Source of the DNA: an uncultured Clostridia bacterium
GTDB lineage: Bacteria; Bacillota; Clostridia; Oscillospirales; Acutalibacteraceae
Assembly (NCBI GenBank): GCA_947625785.1
Contig: CANQPS010000010.1
Location: 47,452 to 111,451 of the forward strand
Direction: 5' to 3'
DNA length: 64,000 nt
Shown here: positions 63,966-64,000 of the stretch, one piece after another
Layout: every line of letters starts with the position of its first letter
Numbering within the stretch: the stretch's first letter is position 1
Program-made: the position numbers and the translations under genes
Notes under the pieces: generated by a model
The model's input: the letters and a program-made list of their open reading frames with translations, nothing else
Told to the model about the DNA's origin: nothing
The model's database searches: none

Positions 63966-64000
63966 AAAGCTGTCGAGCAAGAACGAAAAAACAAGTAGAA

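Larger units (their letters stand above)
63675..64000. other. Region after the TagB/F-like gene with gene remnant and promoter
   Basis: A 326-bp stretch without an intact gene; it holds the methyltransferase remnant and the promoter at 63934-63965. I see no tRNA before the window ends. Confidence 0.6.

Overview
The window is AT-rich DNA (roughly one third G+C by eye) with dense, mostly short-spaced genes, strong AGGAGG-type ribosome binding sites and many TTG/GTG starts. It looks like the chromosome of a spore-forming, anaerobic-type member of the Clostridia (Bacillota). Evidence: the yabO(rqcP)-yabP-yabQ-divIC-yabR sporulation/division cluster, an S-box (SAM-I) riboswitch ahead of metK, TrmK-Nif3 synteny, DUF4364 and DUF1858 proteins, a LicD/CDP-glycerol-type surface polymer cluster and a four-cysteine (Fe-S type) PurF. 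The exact genus is not resolved; a gut Oscillospirales or Lachnospirales lineage is an inference. I see no CRISPR array, tRNA, complete rRNA, transposase or prophage.

Layout. 1-7.4 kb (minus strand): end of an amidase, polysaccharide deacetylase, phosphatidylethanolamine synthesis (pssA-psd), a two-gene split TauE/SafE permease, pyrF-pyrC, and an unknown membrane protein driven by a clear promoter. 7.5-13.5 kb (plus): DUF1858 protein, trmK-Nif3, Na/Pi cotransporter, type III pantothenate kinase, aspartate kinase. 13.6-15.8 kb: DUF4364 regulator-like protein, then NfeD plus an SPFH protein. 16-23 kb: purine operon purE-F-M-N-(archaeal-type IMP cyclohydrolase)-AICAR transformylase-purD. 23-25 kb: rqcP/yabP/yabQ/divIC/S1 cluster. 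25-29.5 kb: amidohydrolase, HPF, THUMP methyltransferase, LURP-one-like protein and a two-gene unit with a helix-turn-helix protein. 29.5-38.3 kb: two-domain PPK2 kinase, EAL phosphodiesterase, a large palindromic repeat, YdcF-like protein, LepA and a NatAB-like ABC exporter. 38.5-45.7 kb: alcohol dehydrogenase, a response regulator-histidine kinase-membrane protein operon, an ABC-F protein and a hydroxyacid dehydrogenase. 45.7-50.4 kb: two tandem secreted transglutaminase-like proteins, an unknown anchored protein, and SAM riboswitch-metK. 50.4-58.3 kb (minus): hflX, an S41-like protein, an M23 hydrolase, ftsX, ftsE, a CdaR-type regulator and an orphan sugar-ABC ATPase. 58.6-63.7 kb: pseudouridine synthase, two glycosyltransferases, LicD and a TagB/TagF-like glycerophosphotransferase. 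The end holds a decayed methylguanine-DNA methyltransferase fragment and a strong promoter that may belong to an rRNA operon.

Most notable points. The S41 'peptidase' next to ftsEX and the M23 hydrolase lacks the PDZ domain and appears to have lost both catalytic residues (Ser to Gly, Lys to Asn), suggesting a pseudo-enzyme in the division hydrolase system. A 194-bp near-perfect palindromic element supplies the stop codon of its neighbour and has a decayed half copy 17 kb away. The last purine step is split between an archaeal-type cyclohydrolase and a stand-alone transformylase. The ABC-F protein has one composite ATP site with all key motifs degenerate. Several starts are better placed downstream of the longest reading frame, because those longer frames run through the ribosome binding site.
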